A stretch of DNA of 64,000 bases from Multifurca ochricompacta (lineage: Eukaryota; Basidiomycota; Agaricomycetes; Russulales; Russulaceae). The stretch spans positions 1 to 64,000 of the forward strand of contig WTXG01000157.1 in the NCBI GenBank assembly GCA_022496185.1, written 5' to 3'. Shown here in pieces: positions 22,845 to 33,010 of the stretch (the first letter of the stretch is position 1; each line of letters begins with the position of its first letter). The position numbers were made by a program, and so were the translations under genes. The notes under the pieces are model-generated. The model made no database searches and was not told the DNA's origin. It saw only the letters and a list, made by a program, of their open reading frames with translations.

Positions 22845-24035
22845 TCAGTCACCCCGAGGTTGATCAGCATCGAGTGGTGGTAGACGGCGTGTGCGGCGGC
22901 GATGAGGGAGATGTCGACTTCCTGGTCCACCTGCCTGCAGGACTGCACGCAGCTCAGGGTGTGGTGCAAAGCGGGCTGCTTGAGTGGGGGGAATGGCGCG
23001 TGAGGGGGCGAAGGCATACGTGAGGTGGGGGAAGAGTTGGTAGTACAGGTCATTTCTTGACATGGCATGCCTGGCAGAGTGGATGGCCTGTTGGGCTTGG
23101 TCCGCGCGTCGTCGCCAGTGGGCAAGGTTACGTCGAGCTTCATCCAGATGGTAGGTCGCGTAGCGGAAGTGGGTGACCTCAGCCCAGGCTCCAGGGTCAT
23201 GCAGGTTGTCCAGCGCCACATTAACTAGTGGGGTATAGGTCTGGTTGTCGTCAAAGAGTCGCTGTTGATGGAGGGATAGGAGGGGGTTGGGTCCATGTGC
23301 GAAGCGGTAGTAGGTGGTGGCATAGAGTGGGGCATCGGTTATGGGATGACGCACTCCCATAGTGAAGTAGATGCGGGGGTCAGCACAGTGGTAATCGAAG
23401 GCAACCCACCTAGCAACATCAAGGCGGCCTGTGTTATCTGCTATTCGGTGTGGGATGAAGGAGGGGGAGTGTACATGGTTGTGGTGGAAAGGGGGGCCTG
23501 GTGAATCAAAGTCAGAACTTAGACCATGGACCTCTCGTTGTGTTTGCGTGACGAGCTCCTCGTGAGGTAGTTGGGAGAAGTCCGGGGTAGTGGGGCGGTA
23601 GACAAGAGTAGGATCGTCGGCTGGGGGTTCAGGGGTTTGTAGCCTAGCACGAGCTTCCTCCAGTAGAAGTAGTACCCTGTTGCGTATGTCCTCCTCCAGT
23701 GATAGGTTTGTAGCTGTAAGGGTTATGGCTTGAGTAAGATTGGTGGTGGGATTGTCGGTCATCGTAAATGGGGTTTGGGGACGTGGTGGAGAGGGAATAG
23801 GTGATGTGGTTGGCGTAGGTGGAAGAGTGGGAGCATCCTGTGGTCGTCTTAGTGCTGCTTTGGTGGCAGCATCTAGGGCAACAGAGCGGGTGGCCTCAAA
23901 GACTGCAGGATCATCAATAGGGGATGGAGCTCGTCCAGTGAGGGGGTGGCGAAAACGAGAAGTGGACATCCTTGGGGTGATTCTGTAGAACTTTCGTTCT
24001 TGTGTGAGGCGAGCTGGGCGTTTTATACAAGCCAT
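22845..24035 (-). CDS. ORF3 of the young Ty3 element, 396-aa protein of unknown function
   Basis: An intact ATG-to-stop frame lies between pol (which ends at 24120) and the polypurine tract. Residues 1-100 are rich in Pro, Thr and Arg; the middle (about 190-340) looks globular, with segments RLDVARWVAFDYHC and DAPLYATTYYRFA, followed by an Arg/Ala-rich helical stretch (LDEARRNLAHWRRRAD); the tail is basic. I see no signal peptide, membrane segment, zinc knuckle or envelope-like motif. Its position is that of env in retroviruses. A weak resemblance in layout to ORF3 at 34627-35865 is possible but not proven. A long A/T homopolymer at about 24067-24092 separates it from pol. It keeps a long frame while pol has a stop. 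Confidence 0.7.
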   Translation of the reverse strand: MACIKRPARLTQERKFYRITPRMSTSRFRHPLTGRAPSPIDDPAVFEATRSVALDAATKAALRRPQDAPTLPPTPTTSPIPSPPRPQTPFTMTDNPTTNLTQAITLTATNLSLEEDIRNRVLLLLEEARARLQTPEPPADDPTLVYRPTTPDFSQLPHEELVTQTQREVHGLSSDFDSPGPPFHHNHVHSPSFIPHRIADNTGRLDVARWVAFDYHCADPRIYFTMGVRHPITDAPLYATTYYRFAHGPNPLLSLHQQRLFDDNQTYTPLVNVALDNLHDPGAWAEVTHFRYATYHLDEARRNLAHWRRRADQAQQAIHSARHAMSRNDLYYQLFPHLTYAFAPSRAIPPTQAARFAPHPELRAVLQAGGPGSRHLPHRRRTRRLPPLDADQPRGD

Positions 24036-24119
24036 TTGTCAAAGGAGGGAGAGAAGAAAAAAAAGATGGGGATAAAAAAAAAAAAAAAAAAAAGGGTTGG
24101 GGATGGGATCACCCTCCTT

Positions 24120-27100
24120 TTAAGAGTGGCAGTGACCCTGACGCCTAGATAAGGAGTTATAGTATTGTTTGATAAGGTCAGGGGCATGGCAGTCGTCGTT
24201 GTTTACCCAGGAATTGTCACTCGTGGGATATCCTTTCCAGCTGACAAGAAATTGCAGGTTCTGGGAGCGCCCATGGAGTCGATGATCTAAGATGGCCTCT
24301 ACTTCATATTCTTCGTCATTGTTGACAATGTCAGGTGGAGGTCTTAAGAAGTTTGGGCCATGTGCATCTGTTTCTTTGTAAGGGGACAGAAGATCAACGT
24401 GGAAAACATTGTGGATCTTCATATGGGGTGGCAGAGATAATCTATAGGCCACTGGAGAGATTTGGTCTAAGATCCGGAATGGGCCATGCCGGCGCGGGGC
24501 GAGTTTTGTTGAGGGGAAGTTTGTCTTGATGTTGCGACCTTCGAGCCAGACCTGTGAACCGACGGGGAACTCCGGATAGGATGGGCGTGTAGCGTGTGAA
24601 CGGAAGGCCGCTTCGGCTCGCATGCGGGCGTGTCGTAGACTGTTTAGGCGGTTGTCTAGGCGAGGGACGTCCGTGTCGGATAATTCTGCTTTCCAATCCA
24701 GTGAAACGCCGTGAAGTAGTGCGTGTGGAGACAACTTAGTTTGATCGTGTGTCCAGGAATTATGGACATATTCGGCAAGCGGGAGGAAGTCGGCCCACTG
24801 ATGTTGATCGTTGCCGACCCAGAGGCAGAGGTATTGTTCTAACCATAAATTCATTCGCTTGCTTGCTCCGTCCGTGCGAGGGTGAAATGCTGTGGATAGG
24901 TTCTGTTGGATCTGGAGGGTAGTCGCTAGTGCTCGAGAGAATTGAGAAGTGAAGCGCGGATCGCGATCTGAAATGATACGGCGCGGGACGCCGAATAGTG
25001 GGAATACGTGTCAATAATAAAGTGTCGCAATTCCTTCACCCGTGATGTCTTTCGAGCACGGAATGAATTTAGCCGCTTTTGAACATCCTTGATCCACAAT
25101 GGTTAGTACTGCGTCGTAGCAACCCGAGACAGGGAGATCCGTGATGAGGTCCATAGCAATGTATTGGAATGGCCCCGCGGACGCCGGTACATCTAGTGGG
25201 AAGAGCGGAACTTTCTTTGTCAGTCTAGGCTTATTTTCTTGGCAGAGCGCACACCCACAAATGTATTCGCGTACGAAGTCCGTAAGTCCTGGACCTTCGT
25301 AGTCTTGCTGAATTTTTCTGATTGTTTTATCAATGCCGGGGTGTCCCGCTAAGACATGATCATGATGCTGGTGCAGAATGTGCTGTCGTTCGGGCAAAGT
25401 TTGGGGAAACGGGAGTTTATTGGTTCTGGCTACTTTGACAAATAGCGCCGGTGGTAACATGGTGACTGCTTCGTTGTCATTATCGCCGTGTTCGGCGTCG
25501 GGTCTACGCGATAGCATGTCGGCTACTGTGTGGAGTTTGCCAGGGACATGTTCGAGAGAGAAGTCAAAGTCCGCTAATTCCTGAAGCCACCGTGCTTGGC
25601 GTCGATTGAGTTTTTGCGGTTCTTTAAAATATTGTAAATTATTATGATCGGTGCGCACTTGTACCTGGTCTTGGGCTCCCAGAAGGTATTGTCGCCATGT
25701 TCGGAAGGCGACCATAATTGCGAACAGTTCTCGATCGTAAATGTCCCAATTTCGTTGGGTGGCGTCTAATGTTTTAGAAAGATATGCGATGGGATGCAGT
25801 CGTCCGTCGTGGTCTTTCTGGCTAAGCGTTGCTCCGATTGCGAACCCTGAGGCGTCTGTATCGACGATGAAAGGTTTGGTGAAATCTGGTTGGGCGAGGA
25901 CGGGTTGTGAAGTCACCCGTTGTTTTAGAGTGTCGAAGGCGTTTTGTTCATCAGTTGTCCACTTCCATGGATTCTTCACACTAGTGAGAGCGTTCAGGGG
26001 TGCTGCAATTTTACTGAAGCCTTGTATAAACCGTCTATAGAACTGACAGAATCCAAGGAATGATCTGACTTCCTTAACCGTGGTCGGGGCCTTCCAGGTC
26101 GTGATACCTTCAACTTTTACCGGGTCCATATGAACTCGATCCCCTTCTAGGATTAAGCCGAGGTACTCAATTCGTGTTTGTTCGAAGGCACATTTTTCTG
26201 GTTTAAGATACAGATCGAGTTTATTGAGTTTGTCCAAGATGTGGTGGACTTTAGACCGGTGGTTTACGGGATCGGAGTCCGTATGTATTAGAATGTCGTC
26301 CATATACACCGTAAACCAGGCCTTTCCCGAAGCATCGTGTTCATCCAATTCTTCGCAGAATTCTGCGTTCATCATGGTTTGAAATGTTGCTGGAGAGTTG
26401 GTTAGTCCGAAAAACATTACGTTAGGCTCATAGAGGCCGCGATTAGTTTTGAAAGCCGCCTTCCAACGATCTTCTGGTATGATCCGCACGTTGTTGTAGC
26501 CCCAGCGGATATCCATTTTGGTGAATAGAGTGCTCCCTCGTACGCGATCGATAAGCTCAGGTATGAGGGGTAATGGATATGTATTTCTGATGGTCCAACT
26601 GTTGAGCTTTTGGTAATCCTGGACGGGACATAGCTTCCCGTCTTTCTTCTTTATGAAGAAGAAGGGGGATGCATAGGGTGATTTGGATTCGGTAATATAT
26701 CCCTTCTGTAAATGCTCATCTAGGAATTTATTGAGTGCTTCCTGTTCACCCGGTCCTAATGGGTAGATCTTGCAATCTAGCGTAGCAGGTGCTTCTGGTT
26801 TTAGTTTGATTTTGTGATCCCAGATTCGTGCCGCCGGGAATCGTTGTGCCTCTTGGTCGCTAAAGACTTTTTGATGCCGATGATATTCTTTCGGAACGAT
26901 CTGGTCCCAAGTCCGCTCTGTCGAGTCTTTGGCTTTGATCGCTAATTCTTGTGCTATATTTAGACGTTTAAGTCGACTGTTGGGTAGGTTGAACGTGAGT
27001 GATTGGTTGAGGGTTCCCGTTGTCCAGTCAATATTCGGGTTATTTGCGGCAAGCCAGGGGTATCCTAGAATCATTTCGTCTGAGCCAATAGATGCAACAT

Positions 27101-27413
27101 AGAAGTGATGATTCTGTTGTTTGTTATTAGTCGTGACTTTGAGATCTACACATCGTGTGATAGTGTGTGTTTGATTGGGTGATCCGTCTGCGTTCTGGAG
27201 TTTTTTTGGAATAGTTAATCGTTTCATGGGGAGGCGATGTTTAACGACCGTTCGATAGTTGATGAAGTTTTCGGTTGCACCGCTATCAACAAGTGCTTGT
27301 ATGTGGGCCTTATTTGTCACGTCATGTAAGGAAACAGATACTTTCATTGACTTTAGAGATGATCTATATACATGATGTGAGATTATCGCTCGAATGTAGG
27401 CCGTTTCATTCAA
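24120..27413 (-). pseudogene. pol: Ty3 pol of the young element: protease, RT, RNase H, integrase, chromodomain
   Basis: The domains in order: aspartic protease VDSGATENF, reverse transcriptase with KMDIRWGYNN and YMDD, RNase H (VDTDASGFA, DRELFA, RTDHNNL), integrase HHCC zinc region and catalytic region, a GPF-like region (APRRHGPFRIL) and a chromodomain (EYEVEAILDH...LVSWKGYP). The frame is -1 relative to gag and overlaps its stop, so a -1 frameshift or reinitiation is expected. The only lesion seen is a TGA at 25013-25011 in ...LYY*HVFPLFG, where relatives suggest Arg, consistent with CGA to TGA. The integrase Glu region reads FHPRTDGASKRM, so the third catalytic residue seems changed to Lys. 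About 1097 codons in total. Confidence 0.9.
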
Positions 27414-28573
27414 GCGATGTAAAAATCCTCGTCGCCACTAAATTTCTCCTGGAGTTTCTGGCGCTGTTCATCCATCATAGTCCTAAGAGCCGTAGCAAGC
27501 GCGTCGAGATCGACTGTCAGGGTGTTTGACGCGTTAGTGGAGGCAGGCGCCTTTGCGGGTACCGTCGCCGTTGTGGGTGTTTCGGTGATTGTGGCAGCGC
27601 GAGCCGGTGTGGGAGCATTCGCACGTGGTTTCTTATTCGGGCAGTCTTGGACCAAATGTCCTCGCCTACCGCATTCGAAACATCGGCCTTCCTTTTTGTA
27701 TTGCTCTTTCTCTTCGACTGTTACAGCTTTTTTTATGACTTCGGGGATCGAGACATCGTGATCACGTCGTCGATAGAATGTGAATTTATTGCCACGCGGT
27801 GGTGTATTGGTTGTGGGTCTCATGCCAAGGGCATCTTTACTGTATAACCAATTAGCGTGATGTTTCCAAGCAGATGCTGCTGCTTTGTCAAAGGTTTTGG
27901 GCTGATCAAATAATAACATTGTTTGAACGAGACGTGTGGGGAGACCTCGGTGGAAGTACTGCCGAGCGGCCGGATCATCGATATGAAGTTCTGCCCTTGT
28001 GGCTAGCGTGCGAAATTTGGCGATATAGTCATCAATATTGGCATCGCGCATTTGTAATCGGTCTAGCGCGCGTAGTGCCTTTTGTCCTGCCACTACGTCG
28101 GCCCATGCTTCTCGGAAGATTTGTTTGAATCCGGCCCAAATGTATGGGACTCGAATGTTCCCTTCTTTGATGTCAGTCAGCCACTTGATTTGGTCCACTA
28201 CCCATCGGTCTACCCTGGGTCCTCGTATCAATCCCAAGGTGTAAGCCACTCTGGTTCTTTCGTTCTGGACTGTGGCCATGGTTTCATTCAAACTGAAGAA
28301 TAATTCGAGTTTGGCCAACCAATCCATGGCCGTGTCGCGGTCCCCTTCGAAGAAGGATGGTGGTACTCCTGTCATGGTTCCACTTCCTTGATTTACTGTT
28401 CCTGCCCCCAGGGTAGGAGGGCCTAAGGGTGGTTCGTCGGGATTTCTGCCCATGGCTCGGGTGGTCGCAGTGGATCTCTCTTCGGGACTTCGTTCAGGAC
28501 GACTGGGATGCGATTCGACAACGTCTTCCTCCGCGGCCTGTCGTGCTTGTCTAGTATTCGGTCTGGCTGCCAT
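27410..28573 (-). CDS. gag: Ty3 gag of the young element
   Basis: 387 aa, intact, starting MAARPNTRQARQAAEE. It has a retrotransposon gag domain (PSFFEGDRDTAMDWLAKLELFF ... DDYIAKFRTLATRAE) and one CCHC zinc knuckle CFECGRRGHLVQDC near residue 300. It would form virus-like particles and bind the element RNA. It ends TGA at 27412-27410, one nucleotide out of frame with pol. About 290 bp of leader separate it from the 5' LTR. Confidence 0.9.
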   Translation of the reverse strand: MAARPNTRQARQAAEEDVVESHPSRPERSPEERSTATTRAMGRNPDEPPLGPPTLGAGTVNQGSGTMTGVPPSFFEGDRDTAMDWLAKLELFFSLNETMATVQNERTRVAYTLGLIRGPRVDRWVVDQIKWLTDIKEGNIRVPYIWAGFKQIFREAWADVVAGQKALRALDRLQMRDANIDDYIAKFRTLATRAELHIDDPAARQYFHRGLPTRLVQTMLLFDQPKTFDKAAASAWKHHANWLYSKDALGMRPTTNTPPRGNKFTFYRRRDHDVSIPEVIKKAVTVEEKEQYKKEGRCFECGRRGHLVQDCPNKKPRANAPTPARAATITETPTTATVPAKAPASTNASNTLTVDLDALATALRTMMDEQRQKLQEKFSGDEDFYIA

Positions 28574-28865
28574 TATTTGTGGGGTGGTGGTCCTAGTTTC
28601 TATGTCGATGGTATCGTCTGTTGCGGCAAGTAATGCAAATTGGTTGTGGAGGTCAAAGGGTAAGTCACCTCTTTCTCTGGGTTCTGATTCTTCGGTCGAC
28701 AGGTATCTTCGTGGAGATGTTTCGTCGAAGGACGTTCGTTCGGACGGTGGGGTTCTGGGCTCGCGTGTTGAAGACGTCGCGATCGGGTGTCGGGCAAGGG
28801 ACGCGTCGTCGTCGCCTTGCAGTTCTGGTGAGTTCTTTTGTTAAGTTCTGTTAAGTCTGTTCTTA

Positions 28866-29493
28866 TGTCACAGCAAGGTGTGGTGCTGTGTCGAAGTTCG
28901 AGGTTCGAGGTTGTCTGTCAGTGCTACAAGAGCCTTCTATCAAGTCAAGGTTCCAAGCTAGGTCAAGTTGTGCCGGTCAAAGGGGGCACACGCGCGAGAC
29001 GAAGTCGAGCAGTGACACTAAGTCCTGCTGCAAGTTTCAAGGGGTCGAAGTTCCTTCAAGGCGCAGCTTAAAGGTTTCAAGTGGAAGGTGTTCTCAGTCA
29101 AGTAATGTGAGTCCCAGTACACCTGTATTGCTACAGAAGAACAGACTTAATGTCTTGTCCTTTCTACTAGGGTCTTTATATACATGCATGCTGGTAGGGA
29201 GACTATTCTGGTAGTTACTAGAGCTTTCACTAGACAGTCTAATGGTTGTACAGTAGAATGTCCCAGAATGATATAGATGGTGGAGGGGTTACGCCCTCTA
29301 CTACTGATCAGTAAGCAGATGAGTAAGATCCTCAGTAAGCAATCAGTCAGCAGTGTAAATGATAAGTCATAAGTCCTTTATCAGCACGTCATGTGGTAAG
29401 AGTAGCATATGGAAAGAAAAGAAAAGACAAACAGCAAAGCAAACGACAAGTCACATGTCCTTGACCCTTGTACCAGCCTAGGGAACCGTCACA
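28866..29493 (-). repeat. 5' LTR of the young Ty3 element
   Basis: Same termini as the 3' LTR. Its outer edge at 29493 abuts the CATAA duplication, which is also part of the Copia primer-binding site. Plus-strand ORFs within it (such as 28888-29214) recur in the 3' LTR and are not genes. Confidence 0.95.
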
Positions 29494-29500
29494 CATAACC
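29494..29500 (-). other. Copia primer-binding site, first half
   Basis: The minus strand after the Copia 5' LTR reads GGTTATG, and beyond the Ty3 insertion it continues GGGCCCTGC (at 22170 downward, sharing the duplicated CATAA). Joined, GGTTATGGGCCC corresponds to the well-known Drosophila copia site complementary to the anticodon region of initiator tRNA-Met. The Ty3 insertion splits it. Confidence 0.75.
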
Positions 29501-29993
29501 TGATGAACAGGCATGTGCGCACAGTGATACTGACTGTGGTTAGCGTGTGAGGCTAGATGAACAAGTTATACTTCAGAGGAAGAAAACTCTATTATACTAT
29601 ACTACACACCTAGATGAACAAGTTATCTACACGAGATGGTTAGCCAAAGGTAAAGTAGTAAGTAAGAGAGATGGGACTTACACTTCAGAGGAAGAAAACT
29701 CTGAAGTGTAAGAGACGAAATAGACCACCTTATATACTACAAGAGGATGGTCTGTGTGCAATGGAAAATGCTAGAATGTACTACTGAGGGACAAAGGCCA
29801 TTGGCCAGTGAGATATCACATGCTACACAGGATTACCAAGGTACATCAGTCAGCTGCTGCGCATCGCGAGAAAGAAAGTAATAATGATATAGTAAAAAGT
29901 CCGAAACTCCGAATCTATATCTAATCTAATCTTGCACAGCTTAGACCCTAACCTAGATGCCTGAAGCACCTCAAGACACATGCCGTGTCAACA
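29501..29993 (-). repeat. Copia 5' LTR
   Basis: Direct repeat of 12236-12728, differing at two sites near its low-coordinate end (GCGCGC/GCGCAC and GCATG/GCGTG). It is followed by the ATGCA target duplication and then by the hAT-like host sequence TGATGCAAGC. Confidence 0.93.
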
Positions 29994-30033
29994 ATGCATG
30001 ATGCAAGCAAAGAACTTGCATGCATTTACACAG

Positions 30034-30627
30034 TGTAATGCCTGATGCAGGTGTTCAGCATGACATGTGGCAAGTCGCATAGCATAACTACAAAGTCTTG
30101 TGTACACTGTGTTACTAGCATACAAAGTCAAGGGACAAGTCAATACCAAGGAGCTAATCCCTTAGTACTGGTGAGCAGAAGAGTGCCAAAAGCACTTGAG
30201 ATGATTCAGAGGTTGGTTCTTAGAGATCACCCAGAAGGTAATGCACCAAGTTGATTAAGAAGTCGAGTCTAAGGCATACAGGGCTATCTAAGCAGGCCTT
30301 ATATATGTAATAGAGGTTGGAGTCTAAATTGGAGTAAAGTACTTGGTGTATCAATGAAGTTGTAATATCACTACAAGGGGAAACAGAGTAGAGGTGGGCC
30401 AGGTGAGAATATACATAGATGTATCCAGTATAGTCATGATTCTGGTGGGAAAATATGTAAGAGTCCATATGTAATGTAGGAGTCAAAGATAAGCACAGCA
30501 TGAGTCAGAGATAAGGAACAAATAGATACAAGCAGCAATCATAACATGATCAACAAGGGCCAAGCAAGGCCAAACAATGAGTCACATGAAGGAAAAGAGA
30601 CAAGACGACATAGCGGGGTTCATAACA
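30034..30627 (-). repeat. 3' LTR of the Ty3 fragment (594 bp)
   Basis: The minus strand begins TGTTATGAACCCCGC and ends GGCATTACA. A TATATAAGG box lies near 30305 on the minus strand. The polypurine tract AGAGAGGGGGTAA adjoins at 30628. The left flank CACAG is the candidate target duplication; its partner is lost. Confidence 0.85.
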
Positions 30628-30798
30628 TTACCCCCTCTCTAAGTCCTAGCTGAACCAGCTAGATTGGCATACTGTTGTCATCCTGCACCAAGGAGAGGTA
30701 GTCATCTGCTACAGCATAGTGATCAGCATCATAGTTCTCCTTGTCTTTGTCCATGGGGCAAACATGTGTTTGTAGAAAACCATAGGGCCCTCACCTCC

Positions 30799-31379
30799 TG
30801 TTACGAACAGGGCCCAGTAGCCCTATTTTCTTCACTCTCCCCAACCGGGACCCCACTCTCCCACCGACCCTCCACTTCCTCATTACATCTCCCTCCTGGG
30901 ACCCCTCACATGCGCTGCTTCCATCCCCATGACTGTTGTTTGGACTTGTATACCTACTGTTTGCCTATGATTGTCTTCCCTTATCTTCTTATCTTTACGA
31001 CCGGACATTTACTTAATCCCCTATCAGAAGCCAGGCTTTACGCCGTCCGCTTTCGTATCTTTGGGCCCACATGACTCCAATATCCTTATCTATAGACGCC
31101 CGTCCATTTACGTATATAAGTCCGTCTTAGCTATGCTGTAGACTTCAGACTCGACTTATTGAATACATCGGTGTTCGTCTTTTGGACTACCCCTTGCAAT
31201 CTCTGACTCGTCTGTCTCAGTGCTTTCGGCACTCTCCGCTTAACATTGTCCTAGGGAACAGCCCCTTTGACTTTGACTCATCCCCGTGAACTCCAAGAGG
31301 TCCTGTTGACCTCTTATCTGAAACCCTTGATCAACGCTGTCGCACAAGTCGTGCGGAACGTCCCACACTGGACGTAACA
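30799..31379 (+). mobile_element. Solo LTR (581 bp), TSD CCTCC
   Basis: The ends are TGTTACG and CGTAACA, with CCTCC at 30794-30798 and 31380-31384. It is an inverted near-identical copy of the LTR at 3915-4495. A TATATAAG box lies at about 31112. Confidence 0.95.
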
Positions 31380-32281
31380 CCTCCCACATCGAAAGCAGCT
31401 GTTGTAAATATGACAGTTGATTTCTTGATGTCTGGCATTATGGGAGAGGAACTTACTGCACCATCCAGAGGGATTGATGATGGTGGGGGCCTGTGTAAGT
31501 TGTCAGAAAAGGCACTGGCAACTCCAGTGGGAGGTACTTTGGCAATGTTGACAACATTTCTTGGCAGTGGGGCAGCACCAACTGAGATGATATTTACTGC
31601 CACAACACCAGCAAGTCTGACCTCCAGGGTTTTCATGCAAGCATGGCATTTCAAGGCAACTCAGGTTGAGCTGGGGTGTGAGCTTGAGGGGGTGGCAAGG
31701 AAGAGGTTGGGCAAAAATGTTGGTGTACCATTCAGATATGGTTGTGTATGCCTCCCTGAGCTCCAGTCATGTCCTAATCAATGCCAAATGCTGCTCAACA
31801 TCAAAGATGCATCTCGAGATTCTTGTCATTTGCCTCATATAATCATTGTACTGCATGTTGAGATTGGCTTTAAGTGCTTGAAACTTGTGCAGCCATGTGA
31901 CTTCAGTGGTCAGTCACAGCATGCACAAGTCATGAAGGACCTCATTGATTGTGAAGGTGCAGGGGTCAGTACTGGACAGGTGCTCTAAATGTTCTGACCC
32001 CAGGATGTAGTGAAGGTGCTCAGTCAGTTTTTCTTCAAGATAGATGGGGGCCCTGTACACAGGCCCTCCCTTCTCCAGACAGCCTGCAATGTCCATCCCT
32101 TCATTGGTGTAATAAATGTACTTAGCTATCTTGGTTTTGCCATCCCCTTTAGAGGTGGGAATCATAAGGGGGAAATAGAACAGGGACTGGGGGTTGTTTG
32201 GGAAGAACAGGAAGTCAGGGATCTCGTCACCAAAGTCGACGTTGATGAAGTCATTCAGGTGTGGGTGTTTGGGCAGATTAA

Positions 32282-32787
32282 TGTCAAACAATCATGCTGC
32301 TGGTTATACTGACTGTGGTTAGCAGTTTAGGCTAGAAAGACAAGTATACTTCAGAGGTTGAAGAAACTCTGTATTACTATTCTACTGACCTAGAAAGACA
32401 AGTATCTACAAGAGATGGTTAGTCAAAGGTAAGGTAGAAAGTATAGTAGAACTTACACTTCAGAGGTTGAAGAAACTCTGAAGTGAAAGAGATGAAACAG
32501 ACACCCTTATATACCCATGGGGGCCAGGGAAATGGTCTGTGTGCAATGGGAATAAGTCCACAAGTGCTGGACAATAAACAGAGAGGGATAAAGGCCATTG
32601 GCCAAAGAGATATCACATGCTTACTGCGCATTACTAAGTCCATCACTAATCAGCTGAGTAAGGTGAGAAAGAAATGTAATAAAGATAACATAAAAAGTCC
32701 GATACTCCGAAATCTAATCTAATCTTATCTACAGCTGAAGCGAACCTTAGATGCCTGAAGCATCTCCAGACATGTCCTGTGTCAACA
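32282..32787 (-). mobile_element. Solo LTR (506 bp) in ORF3, TSD ATTAA
   Basis: The minus-strand start is TGTTGACACAGG, with ATTAA at 32277-32281 and 32788-32792. It shows the family's duplicated ACTTCAGAG hairpin unit at about 32338-32365 and 32455-32480, and a TATATAAGG box at about 32510 on the minus strand. Confidence 0.9.
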
Positions 32788-33010
32788 ATTAAAATCTTGA
32801 TCAGCATCAGGGGTTCTGATCCTTTTGGCCACTTTGGCAGCTGCATTGTAATTGATAGGAGAGAGTGGACAAGAAGGAGGGTGAGCAGAAGGAAGTAGGG
32901 GGAACACATTGATGGCGGCAGAGGTGTGGATGTTGAATGAAGACATGGGCGAGTTGGTAGTGGACTTTTATGGGGAAAAGTGGACTGGGGAGTAGACACG
33001 TCAAAACACC

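Larger units (their letters stand above)
22176..29493 (-). mobile_element. Complete young Ty3/Gypsy chromovirus, TSD CATAA
   Basis: Two 628-bp LTRs (22176-22803, 28866-29493) differ by a single base that I can see, and CATAA occurs at 22171-22175 and 29494-29498. The minus-strand order is 5' LTR, gag, pol with a chromodomain, a third ORF, polypurine tract, 3' LTR. Only one nonsense codon interrupts pol. LTR identity implies recent insertion. Confidence 0.95.
12236..29993 (-). mobile_element. Ty1/Copia retrotransposon, heavily nested, TSD ATGCA
   Basis: Two 493-bp LTRs (12236-12728 and 29501-29993) differ by about two transitions and are flanked by ATGCA at 12231-12235 and 29994-29998. On the minus strand the order is 5' LTR, a primer-binding site like that of Drosophila copia, a leader, gag-pol (18027 to 12935), a polypurine tract and the 3' LTR. 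Inside lie a solo LTR in gag, a solo LTR in the leader (with a hAT element and a further LTR inside it), and a complete Ty3 element in the primer site. The element itself is about 6.3 kb when these are removed. Confidence 0.92.
30659..32990 (-). pseudogene. ORF3 remnant of the Ty3 fragment, zinc-knuckle protein
   Basis: Interrupted by two solo LTRs and by stops and frameshifts. The central part, 32281-31914, reads FLFFPNNPQSLFYFPL...AKYIYYTNEGMDIAGC and matches ORF3 of the element at 34000. Near 31640-31560 two CX2CX4HX4C knuckles survive (CWCCGSKYHLSWCC and CQHCQSTSHWSCQC). The last residues (30798-30659) include PYGFLQTHVCP, DKENY and VADDYLSLVQDD, almost the same as the intact-looking relative. 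Shared sequence up to the final residues argues that this was a real protein. Confidence 0.75.

Noticed and set aside
22845..24035. ORF3 of the young Ty3 element as a retroviral envelope
   Set aside because: No signal peptide, transmembrane helix, cleavage site or cysteine pattern of an envelope protein.
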